Positions 15,049 to 22,301 of a DNA stretch of 26,085 nt are shown here, one piece after another; the stretch's first letter is position 1; each line of letters opens with the position of its first letter. Both the position numbers and the translations under genes were made by a program. The notes below the pieces were generated by a model. The model worked only from the letters and a program-made list of their open reading frames with translations. It ran no database searches and was not told the DNA's origin. Source of the stretch: JAATGA01 sp047605605 (GTDB lineage: Bacteria > Pseudomonadota > Alphaproteobacteria > Rhodobacterales > Rhodobacteraceae); NCBI GenBank assembly GCA_047605605.1, contig JASGFG010000058.1:1-26085 (forward strand). Reading direction: 5' to 3'.

Positions 15049-16833
15049 TCAGGCGGCTTCGGCGGTGAACTGCAACCGCGCCAGCCGGGCGTAAAGCCCG
15101 CCCTCGGCCACCAGTTCCTCATGCGTGCCGATGGCCGCGATCCGGCCGTGTTCAAAGACCACGATCCGGTCGGCGCGCTTGACCGTGGCCAGCCGGTGCG
15201 CCACGACCAGCACCGTCCGCCCCTGCGCCAGCCGGTCCACCGCCGCCTGCACCGCCCGTTCGCTTTCCGCATCCAGCGCCGAGGTCGCCTCGTCCAGCAG
15301 CAGCACCGGCGCATCGCGCAGGATGGCGCGGGCGATGGCGATGCGCTGCCGCTGGCCGCCCGACAGCATCACCCCGCGCTCGCCCAGCCAGGAGTCATAC
15401 CCTTCGGGCAGCGCCGCGATGAACTCATGCGCCGCCGCCGCACGGGCCGCGGCCTCGACCTCTGCATCGCTCGCCTCGGGGCGGCCGAAGCGGATGTTCT
15501 CGCGGGCCGAGGCGGCGAAGATCACCGCATCCTGCGGCACCAGCGCGATCTCGCGGCGGAAATCGGCGCGCGCCATGTCGCGCAGGTCGATCCCGTCGAA
15601 CAGGATGGCGCCGGATTGCGGGTCATAGAACCGCTCCAGCAATTGCAGGATGGTGGTCTTGCCCGCGCCGGAAGGGCCGACCAGGGCCACCGTCTCGCCC
15701 GGCCGCACATGAAGGCTGACCCCGTTCAGGGCCGAGACATCGGGCCGGGTGGGATAGTGGAACACCACGTCGCGGAACTCGACCTCGCCGCGCGTGGGGC
15801 GCGGCAGGGCGGTCGGACGGGGCGGGTCCTGCACGGTATCCGTGACCTCCAGCAGTTCGACCAGCCGCTCGGTCGCGCCCGCGGCGCGCTGCAACTCGCC
15901 CCAGATCTCGGACAGGGCGCCGACCGATCCGGCGGCGATCACGGCATAGATCACGAACTGGACCAGCTCGCCCCCGCTCATCCCGCCGGCCCGCACGTCG
16001 CGCGCCCCGATCCAGAGGACGCCGACGATCCCGGCAAAGACCAGAAAGATCACGACGGCCGTCATCACCGCCCGCGTGCCGATCCGCGCCTGCGCCGAGG
16101 CATAGGACTTTTCGGTCACATCGGCAAAGGCCGCGCGCGTCTGGCCCTCGTGGGTAAAGGCCTGCACCGCCTGCACCGCGCCCAGGGCTTCGGCGGCTGC
16201 CCCCGAGGAGGCGGCGATCCAGTCCTGGTTCTGCCGGCTGAGGGCGCGCAGGCGGCGGCCCATGACAATGATCGGCACGACCACCACCGGCACGATCAGC
16301 AGCACCAGCCCCGCCAGCTTGGCCGAGGTCAGGAACAGCATCACCAGCGCCCCCACCAGCATCAGCAGGTTGCGCAGCGCGACCGAGACGGACGACCCGA
16401 TCACCGACAGGATCAGCGTCGTGTCGGTGGTGATGCGGCTCAGCACCTCGCCCGACAGCAGCCGCTCGAAAAAGGCGGGCGACAGGCCGACCACCCGGTC
16501 GAACAGCGCGCGGCGGATGTCGGCCACCACCCGCTCGCCCAGACGGGTGACAAAGTAATACCGCAGCCCCGTTCCCACGGCCAGAAGCGCCGCGATGACA
16601 AGCGCCGCGCCGAAATACTGGTCCAGCAGCACCGCCTTGTCGACGTTGAAGCCATCGACCACGCGGCGCACCGCAACGGGCAGGATCAGGCTGACCGTCG
16701 CGGTCAGCACCAGCGCCAGCCCCGCCACCACCGCCATGCCGCGATAGGGCCGGACAAAGGGCGCAAGCCCCCGCAATGCACCCACGCGGCGCGATGCCGC
16801 GCGATCCTCGGTCGGTCCGGTGTTTCTGGCCAT
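15049..16833 (-). CDS. ABC exporter half-transporter (MsbA/type IV fold)
   Basis: 594 residues from the ATG at 16833 (GGAG 7 bases upstream). A membrane domain with about six helices (roughly 32-320) is fused to a nucleotide-binding domain. Walker A GPSGAGKT is at 386-393, Q-loop LVPQDAVIF at 431-439, signature LSGGQRQR at 490-497, Walker B VLLLDEATS at 510-518 and a switch-region VVAHRL follows. Such proteins dimerise and export lipids, drugs or peptides using ATP. The substrate cannot be deduced; the closest description is the MsbA-like group. It is a single-gene unit, with a hairpin repeat on its 3' side and a divergent hydrolase gene on the other. Confidence 0.92.
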   Translation of the reverse strand: MARNTGPTEDRAASRRVGALRGLAPFVRPYRGMAVVAGLALVLTATVSLILPVAVRRVVDGFNVDKAVLLDQYFGAALVIAALLAVGTGLRYYFVTRLGERVVADIRRALFDRVVGLSPAFFERLLSGEVLSRITTDTTLILSVIGSSVSVALRNLLMLVGALVMLFLTSAKLAGLVLLIVPVVVVPIIVMGRRLRALSRQNQDWIAASSGAAAEALGAVQAVQAFTHEGQTRAAFADVTEKSYASAQARIGTRAVMTAVVIFLVFAGIVGVLWIGARDVRAGGMSGGELVQFVIYAVIAAGSVGALSEIWGELQRAAGATERLVELLEVTDTVQDPPRPTALPRPTRGEVEFRDVVFHYPTRPDVSALNGVSLHVRPGETVALVGPSGAGKTTILQLLERFYDPQSGAILFDGIDLRDMARADFRREIALVPQDAVIFAASARENIRFGRPEASDAEVEAAARAAAAHEFIAALPEGYDSWLGERGVMLSGGQRQRIAIARAILRDAPVLLLDEATSALDAESERAVQAAVDRLAQGRTVLVVAHRLATVKRADRIVVFEHGRIAAIGTHEELVAEGGLYARLARLQFTAEAA

Positions 16834-16858
16834 GGCTTGCTCCGTTTCCCGGCTGCGG

Positions 16859-16897
16859 GGTTTAGGCATCCTTGCCGCACAGGGCAAGCGCCCTGTG
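16859..16897 (-). promoter_or_regulatory. Candidate ABC-transporter promoter overlapped by a CACAGGGC hairpin
   Basis: On the minus strand TTGCCC (complement of 16882-16887) and TAAACC (complement of 16859-16864) are 17 bases apart. The -35 lies inside a perfect inverted repeat CACAGGGC-aagc-GCCCTGTG (16878-16897), which could be an operator. The rest of the gap to 17013 is C-rich with several CTTGCC repeats and shows no other clear signal. Confidence 0.35.
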
Positions 16898-17013
16898 GTC
16901 GCGCCCCCTTGCCGCAGGGGCAGCCGCCCCCGTTGCCGCGCCCCTCTTGCCCCCCGCCCCTTGCCCCGCCCGCCCCCGCCTGCCAAGGTCGGCCCGGAAC
17001 AAGGGGGCCGCCG

Positions 17014-17841
17014 ATGACCAGCCGTTTCTTCACCGCCGCCGATGGCACCCGCCTCGCCTATCGCGACGAAGGCGCGGGGCTGCCGCTTCTGTGCCTGTCG
17101 GGGCTGACGCGGACCATGGCCGACTTCGACTATCTGGCCCCGCATCTGCCGCCCCTCCGGCTGATCCGCATGGATTACCGCGGCCGGGGCGAAAGCGCCT
17201 TTTCCGGCGCCGCGACCTATACCGTCCCGCAAGAGGCGCAGGATGCGCTGGCGCTGATGGATCATCTGGGGCTGGACCGGGCGGCGATCCTTGGCACCTC
17301 GCGCGGGGGGCTGATCGGCATGGCGCTTGGCGCGACGGCGCGCGGGCGGGTCATGGGCCTGTGCCTGAACGATGTCGGCCCCGTGATCGACCGCCAGGGG
17401 CTGGACAAGATCAAGGATTACGTCGGCCGCAACCCCGCCGCGCAGACCCATGCCCAGCTTGCCGACCGCCTGCCCGCGCAGATGGCGGGCTTTGCCGGCG
17501 TCCCCGCCAGCCGCTGGCTGGAAGAGGCGACAAAGCATTATCGCGAAACCCCCGAAGGGCTGCGCATCACCTATGATCCCGCCCTGCGCGACAGCTTTCT
17601 TGCCGCCTTTCAGGGGCCGCCGGTCGACCTCTGGCCGCTGTTCGATGCGCTGGCGGGCCTGCCGCTGGCGCTGATCCGCGGCGCCAATTCCGACCTGCTG
17701 TCGCAGGCGACCGTCGACGAGATGCGCCGCCGCCGCCCCGACATGATCTTTGCCGAAGTGCCAGGCCGCGCGCATATCCCCTTCCTTGACGAACCCGAGG
17801 CGGTAGCCGCCGTCCTCGCCTTTCTGAAAGCGTGCAGATGA
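17014..17841 (+). CDS. Alpha/beta hydrolase
   Basis: 275 residues. The ATG at 17014 is chosen because the alpha/beta hydrolase fold begins at once (FFTAADGTRLAYRDEGAG); the open frame upstream is a shadow of the ABC gene. The nucleophile elbow GTSRG puts the catalytic serine at 96; Asp227 (GANSD) and His254 (GRAHIPF) complete a likely triad. The lid between 130 and 200 is helical. Substrate unknown: esterases, lactonases and C-C hydrolases share this fold. It is the first of four tightly packed genes; its stop overlaps the next ATG (ATGA), showing coupling with the dehydratase. Confidence 0.85.
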   Translation: MTSRFFTAADGTRLAYRDEGAGLPLLCLSGLTRTMADFDYLAPHLPPLRLIRMDYRGRGESAFSGAATYTVPQEAQDALALMDHLGLDRAAILGTSRGGLIGMALGATARGRVMGLCLNDVGPVIDRQGLDKIKDYVGRNPAAQTHAQLADRLPAQMAGFAGVPASRWLEEATKHYRETPEGLRITYDPALRDSFLAAFQGPPVDLWPLFDALAGLPLALIRGANSDLLSQATVDEMRRRRPDMIFAEVPGRAHIPFLDEPEAVAAVLAFLKACR

Positions 17842-18806
17842 CCGATATCGCCCTGATCGAGGCCGCCGCCGACCGCCTGCGCGGCCATGCGCGGGTGACG
17901 CCGCTGCTGAACGCGCCACTCCTTGATCGGATCGCCGGGCGGCGGGTGCTGGTCAAGGCGGAATGCCTGCAACTGACCGGATCGTTCAAGTTCCGTGGCG
18001 CATGGTCGGCGATCACCGCCCTGCCCGCCGGGGCAAGGGGGGTGCTGGCCTATTCCTCGGGCAATCATGCGCAAGGGGTGGCGCTGGCCGCCGCGCGCCG
18101 GGGCCTGCCTGCCGTCATCGTCATGCCCGCCGATGCGCCGCAGGTAAAGATCGACAACACCCGTGCCTATGGGGCCGAGGTGGTGCTGTATGACCGCGCG
18201 ACCCAGGATCGCGACGCCATCGGCGCGCGCCTTGCCGCCGAACGCCAGCTGGTGCTGGTCAAACCCTATGACGATCCGCAGGTCATCGCGGGCCAGGGCA
18301 CCACCGGCCTTGAAATCGCCGCCCAGGCGGCCGAGGCCGGCGTGACCGGGGCGCAGGTTCTGGTCTGCTGCGGCGGGGGCGGGCTGACCTCGGGCATCGC
18401 GCTGGCGCTGGAGGCGCGGGCCCCCGGCCTGACCGTCCGCCCGGTGGAGCCTGTAGGGTTCGACGACACCGCCCGGTCGCTTGCCAGCGGGCAGCGCGAA
18501 AGGAATGCGGCGTTGAGCGGTTCGCTCTGCGATGCCATCGTCACGCCCTCGCCCGGCGAGATCACCTTTCCGATCCTGCAACGCCTGTGCGGCCCCGGCC
18601 TTGCCGTCACCGATGACGAGGCGTTGCGGGCGGTGGCGCTGGCCTTCGCCCATCTGCGCATCGTGGCCGAACCGGGCGGCGCGGTGGCCCTGGCCGCCGC
18701 CCTTTTCCGCGGCGGGGACATCGCGGGCGACACGGTGATCTGCACCGTCTCGGGCGGCAACGTCGATCCGGCGCTGTTCCGCAGCGCGGTCGAACGCCGG
18801 GGCTAG
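17838..18806 (+). CDS. PLP-dependent threonine/serine dehydratase
   Basis: 322 residues from ATG 17838, overlapping the upstream stop by 4 bases; a GTG at 17832 is a less likely start. It is a fold-type II PLP enzyme: Lys51 in GSFKFRGA forms the Schiff base, SSGNHAQG (73-80) binds the substrate carboxylate, and GGGG (179-182) holds the PLP phosphate. The length and absence of an ACT domain match catabolic threonine/serine ammonia-lyases, hydroxyaspartate ammonia-lyases and serine racemases rather than the biosynthetic, isoleucine-regulated IlvA. Expected reaction: deamination of Thr or Ser to a 2-oxo acid. Which substrate is used is open. It sits inside an operon of alpha/beta hydrolases. Confidence 0.88.
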   Translation: MTDIALIEAAADRLRGHARVTPLLNAPLLDRIAGRRVLVKAECLQLTGSFKFRGAWSAITALPAGARGVLAYSSGNHAQGVALAAARRGLPAVIVMPADAPQVKIDNTRAYGAEVVLYDRATQDRDAIGARLAAERQLVLVKPYDDPQVIAGQGTTGLEIAAQAAEAGVTGAQVLVCCGGGGLTSGIALALEARAPGLTVRPVEPVGFDDTARSLASGQRERNAALSGSLCDAIVTPSPGEITFPILQRLCGPGLAVTDDEALRAVALAFAHLRIVAEPGGAVALAAALFRGGDIAGDTVICTVSGGNVDPALFRSAVERRG

Positions 18807-18813
18807 GGGGGCG

Positions 18814-19602
18814 ATGCCGCTGGTCTGGCTGGACGACATCCGCCTGAACGCCGTGATCCAGGGGCCTGCGGATGGGCTGGCGCTGGTGCTGATCCACGCG
18901 CTCGGGCTGGACCTGACGATCTGGGACGATCTGGTCGCCCGCCTGCCGCGCGGCCTGCGCATCCTGCGGTTCGACCTGCGCGGCCATGGCGCCTCGGATA
19001 CGCCGGCCGCCCCCTATGCCATGGGCCAGATGGTGCGCGATGCCGAACGGCTGATCGACCATTTCGGCCTGAGCGAAGCGGTCGTCCTCGGCCTCTCCAT
19101 CGGCGGGCTGGTCGCGCAGGGACTGGCGGTCAAGCGGCTGGACCTCGTGCGCGGGCTGATCCTGTCGAACACCGCTGCCCGCATTGGCATCGAAAGCCAG
19201 TGGCAAATCCGCATCGCCGCCGTCCGCGAGGGCGGGATGGAGGCCATCGCCGACGCCACGCTGGACCGCTGGTTCGGCCGCCGCTGGCGCGACCGGACGG
19301 ATGCGGCGGCCTGGCGTGCCCGCCTGCTTGCCGCCCGGCCCGACGGCTGGTGCGGGGCCGCCGCCGCCATCGCGGGGACGGATTTCTACACCACCACCGC
19401 GACCCTGCGCTTGCCGCTGCTGGCCCTGGCCGGCGACCGCGACGGATCGACCCCGCCCGATCTGGTGCGCGAGACCGCCGAGCTGATCCCCGGCGCCGAT
19501 TTCCGCCTGATCCGCGGCGCGGGCCACCTGCCCTTCGTCGAACAGCCCGAAGCCTTTGCCCAGGCCGTTTCCGGCTTTCTGACCCGGATCGGCCATGTCT
19601 GA
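18814..19602 (+). CDS. pcaD: Alpha/beta hydrolase, 3-oxoadipate enol-lactonase-like
   Basis: 262 residues, with an AGGGGGG ribosome site in the 7-bp gap after the dehydratase. Nucleophile elbow GLSIGG (Ser95), acid Asp208 or Asp210 (AGDRDGSTP) and His238 (GAGHLPFVE) form the triad. The family resemblance is to PcaD, which opens 3-oxoadipate enol-lactone in the beta-ketoadipate branch of aromatic degradation; GLSIGGLVAQGLAVKRLDLV is typical. No other pca gene is nearby, so this may be a PcaD-like paralogue with another lactone or ester substrate. The 3' end overlaps the next gene by 8 bases. Confidence 0.75.
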   Translation: MPLVWLDDIRLNAVIQGPADGLALVLIHALGLDLTIWDDLVARLPRGLRILRFDLRGHGASDTPAAPYAMGQMVRDAERLIDHFGLSEAVVLGLSIGGLVAQGLAVKRLDLVRGLILSNTAARIGIESQWQIRIAAVREGGMEAIADATLDRWFGRRWRDRTDAAAWRARLLAARPDGWCGAAAAIAGTDFYTTTATLRLPLLALAGDRDGSTPPDLVRETAELIPGADFRLIRGAGHLPFVEQPEAFAQAVSGFLTRIGHV

Positions 19603-20293
19603 GATCCTGCTGATCCACGGCACCGCCCATGGTGCCTGGTGCTGGGACGGGGTTCTGGCCGAACTCCACGCCCTTGGCCGCACCGCCCGCGCCATCGACC
19701 TGCCCGGCCGCGGCACCGACCCGCGCCCGCCGGAAACCGTGACGCTCGCCGATTTCAGCAAAGCCATCCTGGCCGCCACCGGCGACCGCCCCGTCACCCT
19801 CGTCGGCCATTCCGCCGGCGGCTACGCCATCACCGCCGCGGCCGAGGCCGCGCCCCGCCGCTTTGCCAAACTGATCTACCTCTGCGCCTATGTCCCGCGC
19901 CCCGGCCTGTCGCTGGCGGACATGCGCCGCGCCGGGCCGTCCCAACCGCTGGCCGGACAGTTCCGCCTGTCGCCCGATCGCCGCAGCTTTGCCTTCGCCG
20001 CCACGGCCGCCGGGCTGTTCTTTCACGACTGCCCCGCCCCGCAGACCGCCTTCGCCCGCCTGACGGCCGAGGCGACGGCGCCGCAGGAAACCGCGCTCGC
20101 CTCCACCGCGCGGGCCGAGGCCCTGCCCCGCCACTATATCCGCTGCCTCCACGACCGGGTCATCCCGCCCGACTACCAGTCAGAAATGTCCACCGCCTTC
20201 GGCCCCGACCGCACCGATTTTCCCACCGGCCATTCCCCCTTCCTCGCCGCCCCGCAAGCCCTTGCCCGCCTCATCGCCCGCCTCGCCCCCTGA
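19595..20293 (+). CDS. Alpha/beta hydrolase, methylesterase/salicylate-esterase-like
   Basis: 232 residues. It starts with EILLIHGTAHGAWCWDGVLAEL, the pattern of the plant methylesterase/hydroxynitrile lyase (MES/EstC) branch. Ser73 in GHSAGG, Asp187 in CLHDRVIP and His213 in TGHSPFL give the triad with the CxxDxxIP spacing of that branch. It belongs to a different subfamily from the two hydrolases upstream. The start overlaps the PcaD-like gene by 8 bases; the true partner reaction is unknown. A perfect hairpin begins 8 bp after its stop, marking the probable operon end. Confidence 0.85.
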   Translation: MSEILLIHGTAHGAWCWDGVLAELHALGRTARAIDLPGRGTDPRPPETVTLADFSKAILAATGDRPVTLVGHSAGGYAITAAAEAAPRRFAKLIYLCAYVPRPGLSLADMRRAGPSQPLAGQFRLSPDRRSFAFAATAAGLFFHDCPAPQTAFARLTAEATAPQETALASTARAEALPRHYIRCLHDRVIPPDYQSEMSTAFGPDRTDFPTGHSPFLAAPQALARLIARLAP

Positions 20294-20300
20294 TGCGCCA

Positions 20301-20323
20301 TCCGCGACACGCCATGTCGCGGA
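20301..20323 (+). terminator. Hairpin after the four-gene hydrolase operon
   Basis: TCCGCGACA (20301-20309) and TGTCGCGGA (20315-20323) are perfect inverted repeats with a 5-base loop, 8 bp after the stop. There is no T-tract, so it may be a terminator of the GC-rich kind or an mRNA 3'-end stabiliser. Confidence 0.5.
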
Positions 20324-20370
20324 CCCGCCAGAACCAGCCCGATCCGCCGCCTAGCCTGCCCCCGTCCCTT

Positions 20371-20419
20371 CATCTTGGCCCAAATACCCCGCGGGGGTCC
20401 GGGGGCGCGAAGCCCCCGG
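20371..20419 (+). repeat. Intergenic hairpin repeat, copy C (reduced)
   Basis: CATCTTGGCCCAAATACCCC, a G-run, then the perfect hairpin CCGGGGGC-gcgaa-GCCCCCGG (20399-20419). It keeps the AAATAYYCC core and G-run seen in copies A and B but has only one of the two terminal hairpins. It ends 15 bases before the enolase-superfamily ATG, so the hairpin could affect translation of that gene. Confidence 0.55.
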
Positions 20420-20434
20420 CGATCGGAGCATGTG

Positions 20435-21673
20435 ATGCGCCTCAAGGATCTGGAAATCTTCACCGTCGCCCCGCCTTATCCCGGCTGGGGCGGCCGCTAC
20501 TGGACCTTCGTGAAACTCACGACCGACACCGGCATCACCGGATACGGCGAATGCTATGCCTCGACCGTCGGACCAAAGGCGATGAACGCGGTGATCGAGG
20601 ATGTGTTCAGCCGCCACATGGCCGGCGAAAACCCCGAAAACATCGAGCTGATGTTCCGTCGCGCCTATTCCGCCGGGTTCACCCAACGCCCCGACCCCAC
20701 GGTGATCGGCGCGTTTTCCGGCCTTGAAATCGCCTGCTGGGACATCCTGGGCAAGGCGCATGACCGCCCGGTCTGGGCGCTGATCGGCGGGCGGATGAAC
20801 GACCGCATCCGCAGCTATACCTACCTCTACCCCGAGCCGGGACAGGAATCGGCCGAGTTCTGGGTTTCGCCCGAGGCCGCAGCCGAGGCCGCGATCCGCT
20901 TCGTGGGCCTTGGCTTCACCGCGCTGAAATTCGACCCCGCCGGTCCCTATACGATCCGCGGCGGCCATCAGCCCGCCATGTCCGACATCACCCGCTCGGT
21001 CGCCTTCTGCAAGGCCATCCGCGAGGCGGTGGGGGACCGCGCCGACCTTCTGTTCGGCACGCACGGCCAGTTCACCACCGCAGGCGCCATCCGTCTGGGC
21101 CAGGCTTTGGAGCCCTATAACCCCCTCTGGTATGAGGAACCCGTTCCCCCCGACAACCTGCTGGAATTTGCCGAGGTGGCGAAATCGGTCCGCCTGCCGC
21201 TGGCCACGGGCGAACGGCTGACCACGAAAACCGAATTCGGCGCGCTGCTGCGGCATGGCGGGGCCAAGATCCTGCAACCCGCGCTTGGCCGCGTCGGCGG
21301 CATATGGGAGGCGAAGAAGATCGCCGCCATGGCCGAGGTCTTCAACGCCGAGATGGCGCCCCACCTTTACGCCGGGCCGGTGGAATGGGCGGCGAACATC
21401 CATTTCGCCACCTCGATCCCCAACCTGCTGATCGCGGAAACCATCGAAACCGGCGGGGCGTTCCATCTGAAGCTGATCAGGAACACGATCAAATGGGAGG
21501 GCGGCTATATCCTGCCGCCCGAAGCGCCGGGCCTTGGCATCGAGTTCGACGAGGATGTCGCCCGCGCCCATCCCTATACCGGCGACCGCCTGCATCTGGA
21601 AATGCAGGAGGCCCCCTGCAACTATTCCGAAGGCAACAGGTTCGAGGGCGGGGCGCCCTCCTCGATCATCTGA
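20435..21673 (+). CDS. Enolase-superfamily (mandelate racemase/muconate lactonizing) enzyme with altered active site
   Basis: 412 residues from ATG 20435 (GGAG 6 bases upstream). The N-terminal capping domain (TFVKLTTDTGITGYGE) and the (beta/alpha)8 barrel look like the galactonate-dehydratase branch. Expected chemistry is metal-assisted removal of a proton next to a carboxylate, then dehydration, racemisation or cycloisomerisation. Seen: Lys165 (ALKFD), Glu234/235 (WYEEP), Glu260 (GER) and His310 (APH). Odd: where GalD has DFHGR (metal-ligand Asp) this has GTHGQ (208-212), and the QPD Asp of the His-Asp dyad is Ala283 (LQPALGR). His210 keeps the place of the GalD catalytic His. So the substrate or mechanism probably differs from GalD. 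The sugar-acid substrate is unknown. Confidence 0.85.
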   Translation: MRLKDLEIFTVAPPYPGWGGRYWTFVKLTTDTGITGYGECYASTVGPKAMNAVIEDVFSRHMAGENPENIELMFRRAYSAGFTQRPDPTVIGAFSGLEIACWDILGKAHDRPVWALIGGRMNDRIRSYTYLYPEPGQESAEFWVSPEAAAEAAIRFVGLGFTALKFDPAGPYTIRGGHQPAMSDITRSVAFCKAIREAVGDRADLLFGTHGQFTTAGAIRLGQALEPYNPLWYEEPVPPDNLLEFAEVAKSVRLPLATGERLTTKTEFGALLRHGGAKILQPALGRVGGIWEAKKIAAMAEVFNAEMAPHLYAGPVEWAANIHFATSIPNLLIAETIETGGAFHLKLIRNTIKWEGGYILPPEAPGLGIEFDEDVARAHPYTGDRLHLEMQEAPCNYSEGNRFEGGAPSSII

Positions 21674-21882
21674 GCGTCCCGGCTGCGACGCGGCCGCCCC
21701 CCATGGCGCAGGCCATCGTCTTCGCCACTCGTCGCCGGCTCCACCTGAGCCGCCGGGCCTCAAAGGCCCGGCCAGCGCCCGCCCCGCCATCGGCGCGCGC
21801 TGTCACGCCCACCGGGGCAGGCGCCGGCCTCAGCGCATTGCGCGCCGACAGGCCGCAGGCGGACCCCGCCCGCGCAGGCGGG

Positions 21883-21905
21883 GGAAACGCGATGCGTTTC
21901 CTTTT
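21883..21905 (+). terminator. Intrinsic-terminator-like hairpin
   Basis: GGAAACGC-gat-GCGTTTCC is a perfect 8-bp stem with a 3-base loop, followed directly by TTTT. It is the only hairpin in this gap with both stem and T-run on the plus strand, but it is about 210 bases after the enolase-superfamily stop, so a long 3' UTR or an unseen transcript would be needed. Confidence 0.5.
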
Positions 21906-22143
21906 CCCACCCGCCACAGAAGCGGGGGGCCGTGACGCAGGGCCGGGCAGCGAAAGGGCAGGTCGCGCAGGTTTCCCGGCCCTGTGCATCGGCAGGGACC
22001 GTGGCCGGGTATCAGCCGCCCGTCCTCTCCCGAGCAAAAGAGTCGGGCGCTGCCGTCGCATGGTCTGCGACAGGGATGCCGCCTATGTTCACCCTCAAGC
22101 GAGCAAGCAAGCAACCGAAACGGCAGCCAGCCAGCACCGCGCC

Positions 22144-22279
22144 CCGATCCCCGCCAGCATCCCGCCAGCCCCCGGATCGCCCGTCCCCTCCAGCCACGCC
22201 GCCAGCCGCCAAGGCCAGCCCCGCGCCGCAAGATCCATCGGGACACTGCCGATCCCCGCCCGCCAGCCCCGGATCGCCC
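22144..22279. repeat. Two near-identical palindromic repeats downstream of the P450 gene
   Basis: Copy 1 (22144-22182) and copy 2 (22249-22279) share the ends CCGATCCCCGCC and CCGGATCGCCC; copy 1 differs by a 7-base insert (agcatcc) and one extra C. Within each, CGATCC and GGATCG are inverted, so each can fold into a hairpin. Their starts are 105 bases apart. Confidence 0.5.
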
Positions 22280-22301
22280 CCTGCCCGCCACGCGCCAGCC
22301 C

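Larger units (their letters stand above)
21674..22301 (+). other. 628-bp convergent intergenic stretch rich in hairpins, no convincing gene
   Basis: It lies between the 3' ends of the enolase-superfamily and P450 genes. No frame shows family motifs or a plausible ribosome site with length. Several perfect inverted repeats occur: ATGGC/GCCAT (21703-21716), GCCGGGCCT-caa-AGGCCCGGC (21752-21772), GCGCA/TGCGC (21833-21843), CCCCGCC/GGCGGGG (21864-21883), GGAAACGC/GCGTTTCC (21883-21901) and GTCGCA/TGCGAC (22055-22071). The rest, near the P450 end, is built of CCGCC and GCCAGC words. It may hold terminators, a non-coding repeat or decayed sequence. Confidence 0.5.

Noticed and set aside
15121..17013. 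Very long plus-strand open frame across the ABC transporter region
   Set aside because: It is antisense to a complete ABC exporter with all motifs; the His/Arg/Gln/Gly-rich product is typical of shadows in high-GC DNA. Only the part from 17014 is real.
18814..19602. Part of a beta-ketoadipate (pca) cluster
   Set aside because: Only the PcaD-like hydrolase is present; no pcaB, pcaC, pcaG, pcaH or pcaQ neighbour was found.
22095..22238. 47-codon minus-strand frame after the P450 ending in a hydrophobic AAVSVACLLA stretch
   Set aside because: In frame with the P450 after its stop but with no ribosome site; its body is made of the Gly/Trp/Ala codons expected from GGCGGG words, so probably chance.
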